Positions 1 through 8,937 of a stretch of 64,000 nucleotides of DNA are shown here, piece by piece. A model generated the notes under the pieces. It searched no databases. It was given only the letters and a program-made list of their open reading frames with translations, and was not told where the DNA came from. Made by a program: the position numbers and the translations under genes. The stretch covers positions 2,046,001 to 2,110,000 of the forward strand of contig NC_018027.1 in the NCBI RefSeq assembly GCF_000266905.1. The letters run 5' to 3'. Numbering within the stretch: position 1 is the stretch's first letter; each line of letters begins with the position of its first letter. Origin of the DNA: Mycolicibacterium chubuense NBB4 (lineage in GTDB: Bacteria > Actinomycetota > Actinomycetes > Mycobacteriales > Mycobacteriaceae).

Positions 1-49
1 CCAGGCGGTGCAGCAGATAGCCCAGCGGCTGCTGCTCGGAATCGGGCAT
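1..49 (-). CDS. 5' end of a MarR-like transcriptional regulator (partial)
   Basis: Only the first 16 or so codons are inside the window, read leftward from an ATG at 49 (an in-frame ATG at 58 is also possible). The peptide begins MPDSEQQPLGYLLHRL, which resembles the start of helix 1 in MarR-family regulators. It is divergent from the methyltransferase at 95, and the gap between them carries inverted repeats typical of a MarR operator. The family call rests on about 16 residues plus the divergent layout, so it is tentative. Confidence 0.4.
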   Translation of the reverse strand, partial: MPDSEQQPLGYLLHRL

Positions 50-58
50 GTCAACCAT

Positions 59-84
59 ATTGACGTATATCAATCAGGTTGATA
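59..84. promoter_or_regulatory. overlapping inverted repeats, likely operator between divergent genes
   Basis: Two dyads share a half-site: ATTGA (59-63) with TCAAT (70-74), and TATCAA (68-73) with TTGATA (79-84) around a 5-base gap. They fill the space between the MarR-like start and the methyltransferase ATG at 95. MarR proteins usually bind such AT-rich dyads in their own divergent promoter. Binding by this regulator is inferred. Confidence 0.45.
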
Positions 85-85
85 A

Positions 86-784
<699 letters not shown>

Positions 785-895
785 CGCGCCGCGCAGACCC
801 GATCGCGGTGATCCGGCTTCGATGAGGCAGGATTGGGGAGCCGCCTGCGGCGATTCCGGGGCGGCGATCGCATGTGAGCACCGCGAAGGAGTCGG

Positions 896-1651
896 ATGGC
901 GGAAGGCACCAGCCCCAACGGTGAAGGTTCGTCCTCGACGATCAGGCCCGCCTACACCCGTGTGCTGCTCAAACTGGGCGGCGAGATGTTCGGTGGTGGA
1001 GAGGTCGGCCTCGATCCCGACGTGGTGGCGCTCGTCGCGCGCCAGATCGCCGATGTCGTGCGCAGCGGCGTCCAGGTCGCCGTCGTCATCGGCGGCGGCA
1101 ACTTCTTCCGCGGCGCGCAGCTGCAGCAACGCGGCATGGAACGCACCCGCTCCGACTACATGGGCATGCTCGGCACGGTGATGAACAGCCTTGCGTTGCA
1201 GGATTTCCTGGAGAAGGAGGGCATACAGACCCGCGTCCAGACCGCCATCGCGATGGGGCAGGTCGCCGAGCCCTACATTCCGCTGCGCGCCCGCAGGCAC
1301 CTCGAGAAGGGCCGGGTGGTGATCTTCGGCGCCGGTATGGGGCTGCCCTACTTCTCCACCGACACCACCGCCGCGCAGCGTGCCCTGGAGATCGGCGCCG
1401 ACGTGGTGCTGATGGCCAAGGCGGTCGACGGCGTCTTCACCGCCGACCCGCGCGTCGATCCCGAGGCCGAGTTGCTGACCGCGATCAGCCACCGCGAGGT
1501 CATCGACCGCGGCCTCAAGGTCGCCGACGCGACCGCGTTCAGCTTGTGTATGGACAACGGAATGCCGATCCTGGTGTTCAACCTGCTCATCGACGGCAAT
1601 ATCGCGCGCGCCGTCGCGGGTGAGAAGATCGGAACACTGGTCACCACCTGA
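896..1651 (+). CDS. pyrH: uridylate kinase (UMP kinase)
   Basis: PyrH phosphorylates UMP to UDP with ATP, the committed step toward UTP and CTP, as a cytosolic hexamer of the amino-acid-kinase fold. The 251-residue protein has the nucleotide-binding [11 protein letters not shown] near residue 24, the glycine-rich [11 protein letters not shown], and the late [25 protein letters not shown] region of bacterial UMP kinases. A GAAGGAG ribosome site sits 4 bases before the ATG at 896. It is followed by frr and cdsA, the conserved bacterial order, and is probably cotranscribed with them. The N-terminal serine/glycine-rich extension of about 18 residues is usual for mycobacterial PyrH. Confidence 0.97.
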   Translation: MAEGTSPNGEGSSSTIRPAYTRVLLKLGGEMFGGGEVGLDPDVVALVARQIADVVRSGVQVAVVIGGGNFFRGAQLQQRGMERTRSDYMGMLGTVMNSLALQDFLEKEGIQTRVQTAIAMGQVAEPYIPLRARRHLEKGRVVIFGAGMGLPYFSTDTTAAQRALEIGADVVLMAKAVDGVFTADPRVDPEAELLTAISHREVIDRGLKVADATAFSLCMDNGMPILVFNLLIDGNIARAVAGEKIGTLVTT

Positions 1652-1690
1652 AGCGGTGCAGGGCCGGCAACAGTGACGGGAGAACAGACA

Positions 1691-2248
1691 GTGATCGACG
1701 AAACGCTTCTCGACGCCGAGGAGAAGATGGAGAAGGCCGTGTCGGTGGCACGCGACGATCTGGCGTCGATCCGCACCGGCCGCGCCAACCCCGGGATGTT
1801 CAACCGCATCCACGTCGACTACTACGGTTCCGCCACCCCGATCACCCAGCTGTCGAGCATCAATGTCCCCGAGGCCCGGCTGGTCGTCATCAAGCCCTAC
1901 GAGGCCGGCCAGCTGCGCAACATCGAGGACGCGATCCGCAACTCCGACCTCGGCGTCAACCCGACCAACGACGGCAACGTCATCCGTGTGGCCATCCCGC
2001 AACTCACCGAGGAACGGCGTCGCGACCTGGTCAAGCAGGCCAAGGGCAAGGGTGAAGACGCCAAGGTGTCGGTGCGCAACATCCGTCGCAAGGCGATGGA
2101 GGAGCTGACCCGTATCAAGAAGGACGGCGACGCCGGCGAGGACGATGTCACCCGCGCCGAGAAGGACCTCGACAAGACCACTCAGCAGTACACCAACCAG
2201 ATCGACGAACTGGTCAAGCACAAAGAAGGCGAGCTGCTGGAGGTCTAG
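1691..2248 (+). CDS. frr: ribosome recycling factor
   Basis: Frr works with EF-G to split post-termination ribosomes. The 185-residue product matches the family length and carries the hallmark [10 protein letters not shown] near the N-terminus, the middle [14 protein letters not shown], the TEERRR segment and the terminal helix ending [11 protein letters not shown]. An upstream in-frame GTG at 1673 exists. The GTG at 1691 ([12 protein letters not shown]) is preferred because it matches the mycobacterial N-terminus and has GGGAG about 8 bases before it. The stop overlaps the cdsA start by one base, indicating translational coupling. Confidence 0.96.
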   Translation: MIDETLLDAEEKMEKAVSVARDDLASIRTGRANPGMFNRIHVDYYGSATPITQLSSINVPEARLVVIKPYEAGQLRNIEDAIRNSDLGVNPTNDGNVIRVAIPQLTEERRRDLVKQAKGKGEDAKVSVRNIRRKAMEELTRIKKDGDAGEDDVTRAEKDLDKTTQQYTNQIDELVKHKEGELLEV

Positions 2249-3126
2249 TGACCGATCAGCACCCGAAACCCGTGACAGATTCCCCGGTCGAAGAACCGAG
2301 CAAGAAGACGTCCCGGGCAGGACGGAACCTGCCTGCCGCCATCGGCGTGGGCGTCCTGCTCGGCGCGCTCGCGATCGTGGTGTTGTTCTTCGCACCCAAG
2401 TTCTGGCTGCCCGTGCTGGCGGTCGCGATGCCGATCGCGACGCACGAACTCGTGCGCCGGCTGCGGGAGGCGGGTTACGACCTGCCGGTCGTCGCGCTGC
2501 TCGTCGGCGGCCAAGCCATGATCTGGCTGACCTGGCCCTTCGGCGCGGCCGGCCTGCTCGGCGCGTACGGCGGAACGATCGTGGTCGCCATGGTGTGGCG
2601 GCTCGTCGGTCAGGGCCTCGCCGAGCATCCGGTGAACTACCTGCGGGACATCTCGGCCACCGTCCTGATCGCGACGTGGGTGCCGCTGTTCGCGAGCTTC
2701 ACCGCACTGCTGATCTTCGCCGACCACGGCGGCATGCGGGTGTTCACCGTGATCGCCACGGTCGTATTCGCCGATATCGGTGGCTACGTCGCGGGCGTTC
2801 TGTTCGGTAAGCACCTGATGGTGCCCGCCATCAGCCCGAAGAAGTCCTGGGAGGGGCTGGGCGGTTCGCTGCTGTTTGGCATCGCGGCCGCCGTGCTGAC
2901 GGTGACGTTCCTGCTCGACAAGCCCGCCTGGGTGGGCGTGCCGCTGGGCCTGATTCTGGTGATCACCGGTGTCCTCGGCGACCTGGTGGAGTCGCAGGTC
3001 AAACGCGATCTGGGCATCAAGGACATGGGCACGCTACTGCCCGGCCACGGAGGTCTCATGGACCGCATCGACGCGATGCTGCCCTCGGCCGTCGCCGGCT
3101 GGATCGTTCTGACGCTGCTGGCGTGA
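2248..3126 (+). CDS. cdsA: phosphatidate cytidylyltransferase (CDP-diglyceride synthase)
   Basis: CdsA makes CDP-diacylglycerol from phosphatidate and CTP, the branch point for phosphatidylinositol, cardiolipin and phosphatidylethanolamine. The 292-residue protein has a charged N-terminal tail of about 30 residues, then about seven to eight hydrophobic segments. The family signature is complete near the C-terminus: SQVKRDLGIKDMGTLLPGHGG followed by MDRIDAML. It starts with GTG at 2248, overlapping the frr stop by one base. The last 93 bases are overlapped on the other strand by the 3' end of the exporter gene. Confidence 0.95.
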   Translation: MTDQHPKPVTDSPVEEPSKKTSRAGRNLPAAIGVGVLLGALAIVVLFFAPKFWLPVLAVAMPIATHELVRRLREAGYDLPVVALLVGGQAMIWLTWPFGAAGLLGAYGGTIVVAMVWRLVGQGLAEHPVNYLRDISATVLIATWVPLFASFTALLIFADHGGMRVFTVIATVVFADIGGYVAGVLFGKHLMVPAISPKKSWEGLGGSLLFGIAAAVLTVTFLLDKPAWVGVPLGLILVITGVLGDLVESQVKRDLGIKDMGTLLPGHGGLMDRIDAMLPSAVAGWIVLTLLA

Positions 3127-4035
3127 ATTCCGGGCGTTGAGCCAGCACGCCGCGGCGCCGAGCGCCAGGCCGACCGCGAGGCCGACGTCGGGGCGCTGGC
3201 CGAGCATCGCCCACGACAGCAGCCCCGCCACCGCCGGGATGACCGCGAACAGCATCGTCACGGCCGATGCGCCGTAGGCGTTGATCGCCTGCACGTACCA
3301 GGTCATGCACAACGTCGCGTTGCACAGGACGACCGCCGCGACCGCCGCGGCGGCTTTCCAGGGGTCGATGACCGACAGCGGCATCAGAACGGCCAGCCCG
3401 GCGACCGGCACCACCGCTACCAGGTTCTGCAGCGCTGCGGTGGCGCGGTAGTCCACCCGGCTGCAGAACCGCTGCTGGTAGACGCCGCCGGCGGCCAGGC
3501 AGAGCAGCGACACCAGCAGGAGCAGCACCACGCCGTCGACGTGCCCGACGGCGACGAGTCGGCCGGCACACGCGGCGAGGACGGCGAGCACGCCGAGCAA
3601 TAGGGCGCAGACCCGTGTGACGGTGAGCCGCTCACCCAGCGCGAGCGCGGCGAGCGCGGCCGTGACCACTGGGTTCATCGAGATGATCACGGCTCCCAGT
3701 ACGGCGGGCGCGCCGTGAAGGAGTGCGAGATAGAGGCAGATGAACTGACCGGCCTGGGTCAACAGCCCGCTGACGAGCACATGGCTCAGCGCTGCGCGGG
3801 TGGGCCATCTCACGTTCGCCGCCACCGCCCAGCCGCTCAGCAGCGCGCCGGCCAGCCCGAACCGGCAAAGCAGCACACCCATCGGGGACATCGCCGAAAC
3901 CGCAAGGGCGCCAATGGGATAGCCGAGTGCGTAGACGAACGTCAGCGGCGCTGCGGCGCGGAACGGCATCGAACGACGGGTCACGAGTTCATCGTGGGCA
4001 GGAGCCGGCGCGATCGTCCAATGATTTTCTGCCAT
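3034..4035 (-). CDS. EamA/DMT-family transporter
   Basis: A ten-helix drug/metabolite transporter of the EamA type, with two five-helix repeats beginning LTFVYALGYPIGALAVS and later AAALQNLVAVVPVAGLAV. Such proteins usually export small metabolites or amino acids; the substrate is unknown here. The start is uncertain: ATG at 4035 gives 333 residues, ATG at 3969 gives 311 and begins nearer the first helix. The hydrophilic tail of about 30 residues (from QQRQNDP) lies wholly within the antisense overlap with cdsA, so it may be a read-out tail with no function. It is divergent from rlmN. Confidence 0.8.
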   Translation of the reverse strand: MAENHWTIAPAPAHDELVTRRSMPFRAAAPLTFVYALGYPIGALAVSAMSPMGVLLCRFGLAGALLSGWAVAANVRWPTRAALSHVLVSGLLTQAGQFICLYLALLHGAPAVLGAVIISMNPVVTAALAALALGERLTVTRVCALLLGVLAVLAACAGRLVAVGHVDGVVLLLLVSLLCLAAGGVYQQRFCSRVDYRATAALQNLVAVVPVAGLAVLMPLSVIDPWKAAAAVAAVVLCNATLCMTWYVQAINAYGASAVTMLFAVIPAVAGLLSWAMLGQRPDVGLAVGLALGAAACWLNARNSRQQRQNDPAGDGRGQHRVDAVHETSVAGQ

Positions 4036-4060
4036 GTTTCGGTGAGATACTGACGAAGTC

Positions 4061-5158
4061 ATGACCAACCCCCTGCCCCTGGTATTCGAACCGCCGCGCC
4101 GCGCCATGCCGCCGCGGCACTTCGCCGACCTCGACGACGCCGGCCGCGCGGCCGCGGTCGCGGAACTCGGGCTGCCGGCGTTCCGCGGCAAACAGCTGGC
4201 CAACCAGTACTACGGCCGGCTGATCGCCGACCCGCAGCAGATGACCGACCTGCCCGCCGCGGTGCGCGAGCAGGTCGGCCAGGCGCTGTTCCCGCCGCTG
4301 CTCGAGGCGTCCCGCGAGATCGAGTGCGACCGGGGTGAGACCCGCAAGGTGCTGTGGCGGGCGGTCGACGGGACCACCTTCGAGTCGGTGCTGATGCGCT
4401 ACCCCGACCGCAACACCGTGTGCATCTCCTCGCAGGCGGGCTGCGGCATGGCGTGCCCGTTCTGCGCGACCGGCCAGGGCGGGCTCAAGCGCAACCTGTC
4501 GACCGCCGAGATCCTCGAACAGGTGCGCTTCGCGGCGGCCGAACTCCGCGAGCGCGATGGGGGAAGGCTGTCCAACATCGTCTTCATGGGCATGGGGGAG
4601 CCGCTGGCCAACTACAACCGCGTGCTGGCAGCGGTGCGGCGCATCACGGCGGCCCCGCCGGACGGCTTCGGGATCTCGGCGCGCTCGGTCACCGTGTCGA
4701 CCGTCGGGTTGGCACCCGCGATTCGCAAGCTCGCCGACGAGCGGCTCAACGTCACCCTCGCGCTGTCGCTGCACGCACCCGACGACGAACTGCGCGACAC
4801 CCTGGTGCCGGTCAACAACCGGTGGAAGGTCGGCGAAGCGCTCGACGCGGCGCGCTACTACGCCGACGTGACCGGTCGGCGCGTGTCTGTCGAGTACGCC
4901 CTGATCCGCGACGTCAACGATCAGCCGTGGCGCGCCGATCTACTGGGCAAGAAACTGCACGGCGCACTGGGCCCGCTCGCGCACGTCAACGTCATCCCGC
5001 TCAACCCAACCCCCGGAAGCGAATGGGACGCCAGTCCCAAACCGGCCGAACGCGAGTTCGTCCGCCGGGTGCGCGAACGCGGGGTGTCGTGCACGGTGCG
5101 TGACACCCGGGGGCGCGAAATCGCGGCCGCCTGCGGGCAATTGGCGGCCGAGGCTTAA
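4061..5158 (+). CDS. rlmN: 23S rRNA (adenine2503-C2)-methyltransferase / tRNA A37 methyltransferase
   Basis: A radical-SAM enzyme that methylates C2 of A2503 in 23S rRNA (and A37 of some tRNAs), tuning the peptide exit tunnel. The CxxxCxxC cluster motif is at residues 128, 132 and 135 ([15 protein letters not shown]). It is preceded by [10 protein letters not shown] and followed by [16 protein letters not shown] and the [10 protein letters not shown] segment. The mechanistic C-terminal cysteine is present in [11 protein letters not shown]. The 365 residues match the family. The stop overlaps the 3' end of the convergent SnoaL-like gene by four bases. Confidence 0.96.
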   Translation: MTNPLPLVFEPPRRAMPPRHFADLDDAGRAAAVAELGLPAFRGKQLANQYYGRLIADPQQMTDLPAAVREQVGQALFPPLLEASREIECDRGETRKVLWRAVDGTTFESVLMRYPDRNTVCISSQAGCGMACPFCATGQGGLKRNLSTAEILEQVRFAAAELRERDGGRLSNIVFMGMGEPLANYNRVLAAVRRITAAPPDGFGISARSVTVSTVGLAPAIRKLADERLNVTLALSLHAPDDELRDTLVPVNNRWKVGEALDAARYYADVTGRRVSVEYALIRDVNDQPWRADLLGKKLHGALGPLAHVNVIPLNPTPGSEWDASPKPAEREFVRRVRERGVSCTVRDTRGREIAAACGQLAAEA

Positions 5159-5574
5159 CCGGTCGGCGGGTTGACGAACCAGACGTTGTCCTCGCGGAGG
5201 CTGCGGCTGCGCCAGCCGTCGGCCGTGCGCACCAGCTGGTGGTGGTAGTAGCCGCCGCAGCAGCTCTGCTCCGGCATCCCGGGTAACTGCATCGGGTTGT
5301 AGAACATCGCCCGCACCGTGGCCGTGTCGCCGTCGACATCGGCTTCGATGTTGGTGATGTAGTGCATGGTCCACGGGATCGCGCCGAAGCCGCCTGCGAG
5401 CCAGTCGGCGACCTCGTCGCGGCTGCCCACCGCGGCGCCGGCCGAGGAGTAGTCGATGTGCGCGTCATCGGTGAACACCGAGCGGTACAGCTCCCAGTCC
5501 TTCGTGTCGACGGCACGGGCGTAGCGGTACAACAGTGCGGCGATCTGTTGCCGGTCGCCGGGCATCTCGCTCAC
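5155..5574 (-). CDS. SnoaL/NTF2-like protein
   Basis: A 139-residue single-domain protein of the cystatin-like NTF2 fold. It starts with a helical [27 protein letters not shown] stretch and continues with [20 protein letters not shown], the pattern of SnoaL_4 polyketide-cyclase and ring-hydroxylating small-subunit relatives. The fold often forms isomerases, dehydratases or lactonases on hydrophobic substrates; the reaction cannot be assigned. Its ATG overlaps the stop of the aldehyde dehydrogenase gene by four bases (ATGA), so the two form an operon, presumably driven by the 27-bp element at 7067. Confidence 0.8.
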   Translation of the reverse strand: MSEMPGDRQQIAALLYRYARAVDTKDWELYRSVFTDDAHIDYSSAGAAVGSRDEVADWLAGGFGAIPWTMHYITNIEADVDGDTATVRAMFYNPMQLPGMPEQSCCGGYYHHQLVRTADGWRSRSLREDNVWFVNPPTG

Positions 5575-7058
5575 TGGTCGGGCATGCCGATCGTCTTGGC
5601 GTTCAGGTACTCCTTGTAGCCCTCTTCACCGTTGCGGTAGCCCAGGCCGCTCTGCTTGGTGCCGCCGAAGGGGCTGTCGATGCCGAAGTGGCTCTTGCCG
5701 TTGATGGTGACGTTGCCGGTACGCATGCGGCATGCCACCGCGAACGCCCGGTCGACGTCGGCGCTGCTCACCTCGCCCGACAGTCCGTAGATCGTGTTGT
5801 TGGCGATCGCGACCGCGTCATCGTCGTTCTCGTAGGGGGTGACGGTCAGGACGGGGCCGAAGATCTCCTCCTGCGCCACCTGGGAATCGGGGTCGACGTC
5901 GGCCAGCAACGTGGGCTGGGTGTAGTAACCGACCGGGAGGTTCTCGGGGATGCCGCCGCCGGTGACGAGCCGCGCGCCCGAGTCGACACCGCTGCGGATG
6001 AGGCCGAGCACCTTCTGCCGCTGGGCCTCGCTGATCTGCGGGCCCTGCATGTTGCCCGCGGTCCACGGATCACCCACCGGGAAGTTCTCCATCATGTTCT
6101 TCAGGATCTCGATGCCCTCGTCATATCGATTGCGCGGCAACAAGATACGGCTCGGCAGGATGCAGCTCTGGCCCGACATCACGCACGCCATCATCGCCGC
6201 CATGGGCAGTGCCGAGCCGAAATCCGCGTCGTCGAGCACGATGTGGGCCGACTTGCCGCCGAGTTCGAGCAGCGTCTTCTTCACCGTCGGGGCGCCGGCG
6301 GCCAGAATCGCCCGCCCGGTCGCCGTCGACCCGGTGAACGTGATCATGTCGACCCGCGGATCGGCCGACAGCGCCGCGCCCACCTCATTGGCGTTGGAGA
6401 CCACGACGTTGAACACCCCGGCGGGGATGTCGGTCTCCTCGGCGACGATGCGGCCGTACTCGCTGCCCGACCACGGAGTGAGCTGAGCGGGTTTGAGCAC
6501 CACGGTGTTGCCGGCCATCAGCGCGGGCACGGTCTCGGCGATATTGAGATAGAACGGGACGTTCCACGGGGTGATCGCCCCGACCACACCGACCGGCTCG
6601 TAGTGGATCTTGCGCCGCGCGGGCCCCAGCGGAGTGTCGTGGACCCCGTTGTCGACCAGATAGTCGAAGGCCCTGCCGTGGTCGGCCCAGTGCTTGACCT
6701 CGGCGATCGGGCTCTCGATCTGGCTGCCGGTGACCGAGACGGGGCAGCCGACCTCGGTGATGAGGACCCGGCGCAGCCGCTCCTTGTTGCGCTCCAGCGC
6801 CTCGTGCAGCTGGATCAGGCAGTGGTGGCGGAAGTCGAGATCGCGGGACCAGTCGGTCGTGTCGAAGGCGCGCCGGGCCGCGGCGACCGCGCGACCCATG
6901 TCGTCGACGGTGCCGTCGGTGGCCCGCCCCGCGACCTGCTCGCTGGCCGGATGGATCACGTCGAAGGTGGCCCCGCTGTCGGTGAATCGCAATTCGCCGT
7001 CGATGAGCATGCGCTCTTCACCGGCGAGCACCCCGGTGTCGGTCTCCGCTGTCGTCAT
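5571..7058 (-). CDS. aldehyde dehydrogenase (NAD(P)+)
   Basis: A 495-residue member of the aldehyde dehydrogenase superfamily that oxidises an aldehyde to the acid. It shows the PWNVPFYLN segment, the catalytic glutamate in LELGGKSAHIVLDD, the catalytic cysteine in VMSGQSCILPSRI and the C-terminal EEIFGPVLTV and FGGTKQSGLG. It is the first gene of a leftward operon with the SnoaL-like gene. The ATG lies only 8 bases from the 27-bp element, allowing a leaderless transcript. It probably oxidises an aldehyde formed in the island's pathway; the substrate is unknown. Confidence 0.9.
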   Translation of the reverse strand: MTTAETDTGVLAGEERMLIDGELRFTDSGATFDVIHPASEQVAGRATDGTVDDMGRAVAAARRAFDTTDWSRDLDFRHHCLIQLHEALERNKERLRRVLITEVGCPVSVTGSQIESPIAEVKHWADHGRAFDYLVDNGVHDTPLGPARRKIHYEPVGVVGAITPWNVPFYLNIAETVPALMAGNTVVLKPAQLTPWSGSEYGRIVAEETDIPAGVFNVVVSNANEVGAALSADPRVDMITFTGSTATGRAILAAGAPTVKKTLLELGGKSAHIVLDDADFGSALPMAAMMACVMSGQSCILPSRILLPRNRYDEGIEILKNMMENFPVGDPWTAGNMQGPQISEAQRQKVLGLIRSGVDSGARLVTGGGIPENLPVGYYTQPTLLADVDPDSQVAQEEIFGPVLTVTPYENDDDAVAIANNTIYGLSGEVSSADVDRAFAVACRMRTGNVTINGKSHFGIDSPFGGTKQSGLGYRNGEEGYKEYLNAKTIGMPDQ

Positions 7059-7066
7059 GACAGTAG

Positions 7067-7093
7067 CTTTACAAGAATTCGGCGATGTGTCAC
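7067..7093. promoter_or_regulatory. 27-bp catabolic-island element, copy A (ALDH promoter)
   Basis: Read leftward it is GTGACAC, 12 bases, TTGTAAAG. The same words with the same 12-base gap recur at 8902, 11803, 18724 and 28284. Here it ends 8 bases before the aldehyde dehydrogenase ATG. GTGACA and TAAAGC are 16 bases apart, close to -35/-10 spacing, so it may be a core promoter, an operator or both. Confidence 0.6.
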
Positions 7094-7118
7094 GGATTCC
7101 CGCCGACTTCCGTCGACT

Positions 7119-7664
7119 TCAGCTGTTCTTGATGCCCACCGCATGCCGCAGCTGCGCCAGGAACTGATCGTCGTCGTCGCTGCGCACGATGTAGTGCGAG
7201 ACGGCCACCCGGATGGCGGTGGCGGCCTTGACCGCACCGTTGGGGCCGGGCAGCAACTTCTCGAGCTGGCCGCGCATGGCCGGGATGATGTGGGCCAGCC
7301 GGCCGATGACGACCTCGGGTTCGATGTCGACGAGCCGCACGCCGGAGTACGACTGCTGATAGGCGACGATGAACTGCATCGCGGCGTCGACCCGGTCATT
7401 GCCCCGCAGCCCGGCGGTGGCCTTGGCGATGCCGGTCTCGAACATCTCGCGTTCGTAGACGCCGAACGCTTCGAGCAGCGCCTGCTTGTCGGCAAACCAG
7501 CGGTACAGCGTGGGCCGCGAGACGCCGGCCTGCAGCGCGACCTCGGACAGACTCAGTTTGGTCTGTCCGCTCCGGCCGAGGACTTCGGCGGTCGCGGCAA
7601 GGATCCGGTGCCGGGTCGAGGTGTCCTCGGCAGTCGCGGATCCGTCGCGTGCTGGATGGTTCAC
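7119..7664 (-). CDS. TetR-family transcriptional regulator
   Basis: A 181-residue regulator with an N-terminal helix-turn-helix. ILAATAEVLGRSGQTKLSLSEVA leads into VSRPTLYRWFADKQALLEAFG, the canonical TetR recognition helix and YRWF wing, at about residues 20-66. The rest is a helical ligand-binding domain. The start is a GTG at 7664. It lies between the aldehyde dehydrogenase operon and the phosphotransferase, all leftward, and is the only dedicated regulator in the island. It is therefore the prime candidate to bind the 27-bp elements; this is inference. Confidence 0.88.
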   Translation of the reverse strand: MNHPARDGSATAEDTSTRHRILAATAEVLGRSGQTKLSLSEVALQAGVSRPTLYRWFADKQALLEAFGVYEREMFETGIAKATAGLRGNDRVDAAMQFIVAYQQSYSGVRLVDIEPEVVIGRLAHIIPAMRGQLEKLLPGPNGAVKAATAIRVAVSHYIVRSDDDDQFLAQLRHAVGIKNS

Positions 7665-7675
7665 GTGGCTGACCT

Positions 7676-7703
7676 TCTATACGGGTTCGGTGTCGATCGT
7701 AAA
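7676..7703 (-). promoter_or_regulatory. SigA-like promoter for the TetR gene
   Basis: On the minus strand TTTACG (7703-7698) and TATAGA (7681-7676) are 16 bases apart. The expected transcription start is about 5 bases before the GTG at 7664, so the message would be nearly leaderless. The full 27-bp element is absent here. Confidence 0.4.
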
Positions 7704-7746
7704 GCGTGCGGTCCTCCGTGGCCGACAGCACGCCGGGCGTCGTTGG

Positions 7747-8862
7747 TCACAAAGACTTCTCCAATACGGCGACGGTGTCGAGATCCTCGAGCGCGGCGAG
7801 ACTGAGTTCGAGGCCCCGCACCGCGATGTCCGCGGCCTGCATGCCCCCCATGCCGGCGGTGATCAGCGCCGCGACATAGGGATACAGCGCAGCCTGGCGA
7901 TAGCGGTCCCACAACTCGTCGCGGTCCAGCTCCGGGCCGCCCCCGGCGGCCAGCGCCTGCCGGTAGACGTCGAGCACATCGCGCTGAGTCGCGATCCGGT
8001 CCTCGGTGGCCATGCTCGTGATCAGCGTGTAGGCCAGCTCGCGGCAGGGGTGGCCGCGGCGCACCGCCTGCCAGTCCAGCAGTCCGGCCGAGCCTGCGCG
8101 GAAATACAGGTTGCCCGGATGTGCGTCGCCGTGCATGACGGTGTGCGGGGGACGGTCGATCAGCGTGGCGACCGCTCGGTAGTTGTCGTCGATGAAGCGG
8201 CCGCGCTGCAGCGGCAGGTCCGTCGTGTCGGCCAGCCGGCGCGCGGACGCCTTGAGCAGCGGAGCCGTCAGCAGCGCGGCGCTGTCGTCGGACGCCGCGT
8301 AGAGCCAGCCGAGGGGTCCGATGCCGCGGCGATCGGGCAAGCGGCCCCAGAATGTCGCGTGCAGACCGGCCAGCAGTTCGACGACGAGCGCTGCGCGGTC
8401 GACGTCGATCGGGTGCAGCGTGTCGGGGAATTCACACTGCGTCGCGGCCAGGTCTTCCAGGACGAGCACGAATCGTCCTGTCCACGAGTCGAATCGGGCG
8501 CCATGACAGCGTGGCACGCCGGCCAGCTCCCCGGCGAGCTGACAGTAGAAGCGCGTCTCCGTCTCGGCGAGGTTGCCCAGTTCGCCCATCATGCGCAGGG
8601 GCACGCTCTCGGCCGCCATCTTGACGAACACCGACTCCGGGACGTCCTCGCCGGTGAGCGCCAGTCGCGCCCGCGACGATGTTCCCGCGTCGCCGCCGAT
8701 GACCGACACCGAGGTCACGGTGCGCCCGAGCAGCGAGGACATCGCCGCGGCATCGAGAGCGGCGACCGAGCGGGGTATCGGCCGCAGGCGCCCGACCAGC
8801 GTGTCGGCCGCGATCCGGCGCGCCCCGCGGCCGAGGTGGGCGAGTAACCTCCCGACAGACAC
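7747..8862 (-). CDS. aminoglycoside phosphotransferase-like kinase (APH/ChoK fold)
   Basis: A 371-residue member of the APH family. The catalytic loop HTVMHGDAHPGNLYF and the metal-binding LLDWQAVRRGHPCRELAYTL are present, with an N-lobe containing ESVFVKMAAES. In mycobacteria such proteins sit near acyl-CoA dehydrogenase and CoA-transferase genes and are not usually resistance enzymes. The GTG at 8862 is chosen because AGGAGG lies 6 bases before it; an upstream frame extension to 8895 lacks such a site. It is divergent from the CaiB gene across the 27-bp element, whose TTTACA-N17-AACCCT on this strand could be its promoter. Confidence 0.82.
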   Translation of the reverse strand: MSVGRLLAHLGRGARRIAADTLVGRLRPIPRSVAALDAAAMSSLLGRTVTSVSVIGGDAGTSSRARLALTGEDVPESVFVKMAAESVPLRMMGELGNLAETETRFYCQLAGELAGVPRCHGARFDSWTGRFVLVLEDLAATQCEFPDTLHPIDVDRAALVVELLAGLHATFWGRLPDRRGIGPLGWLYAASDDSAALLTAPLLKASARRLADTTDLPLQRGRFIDDNYRAVATLIDRPPHTVMHGDAHPGNLYFRAGSAGLLDWQAVRRGHPCRELAYTLITSMATEDRIATQRDVLDVYRQALAAGGGPELDRDELWDRYRQAALYPYVAALITAGMGGMQAADIAVRGLELSLAALEDLDTVAVLEKSL

Positions 8863-8901
8863 CTCATGCCTCCTAGGCTTTGCACCGGCAGCCACAACAG
8901 G

Positions 8902-8928
8902 GTTACAAACGTTGTCCGATTTGTAAAG
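8902..8928. promoter_or_regulatory. 27-bp catabolic-island element, copy B (divergent phosphotransferase/CaiB promoter)
   Basis: Reads GTTACAA, 12 bases, TTGTAAAG on the plus strand, ending 9 bases before the CaiB ATG. On the plus strand GTTACA and TAAAGT are 16 bases apart, and TAAAGT fits the mycobacterial TANNNT -10. On the minus strand TTTACA and AACCCT are 17 apart. It thus can serve both divergent genes. Confidence 0.6.
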
Positions 8929-8937
8929 TGAGGGTTC

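Noticed and set aside
7690-7706. GATCGTAAAGCG near the TetR start as another copy of the 27-bp element
   Set aside because: Only the GTAAAGC half is present, and the bases are explained by the -35 of the TetR promoter.
7747-8862. Aminoglycoside resistance gene
   Set aside because: The kinase fold is shared by many mycobacterial metabolic proteins, and the catabolic setting argues against a resistance role.
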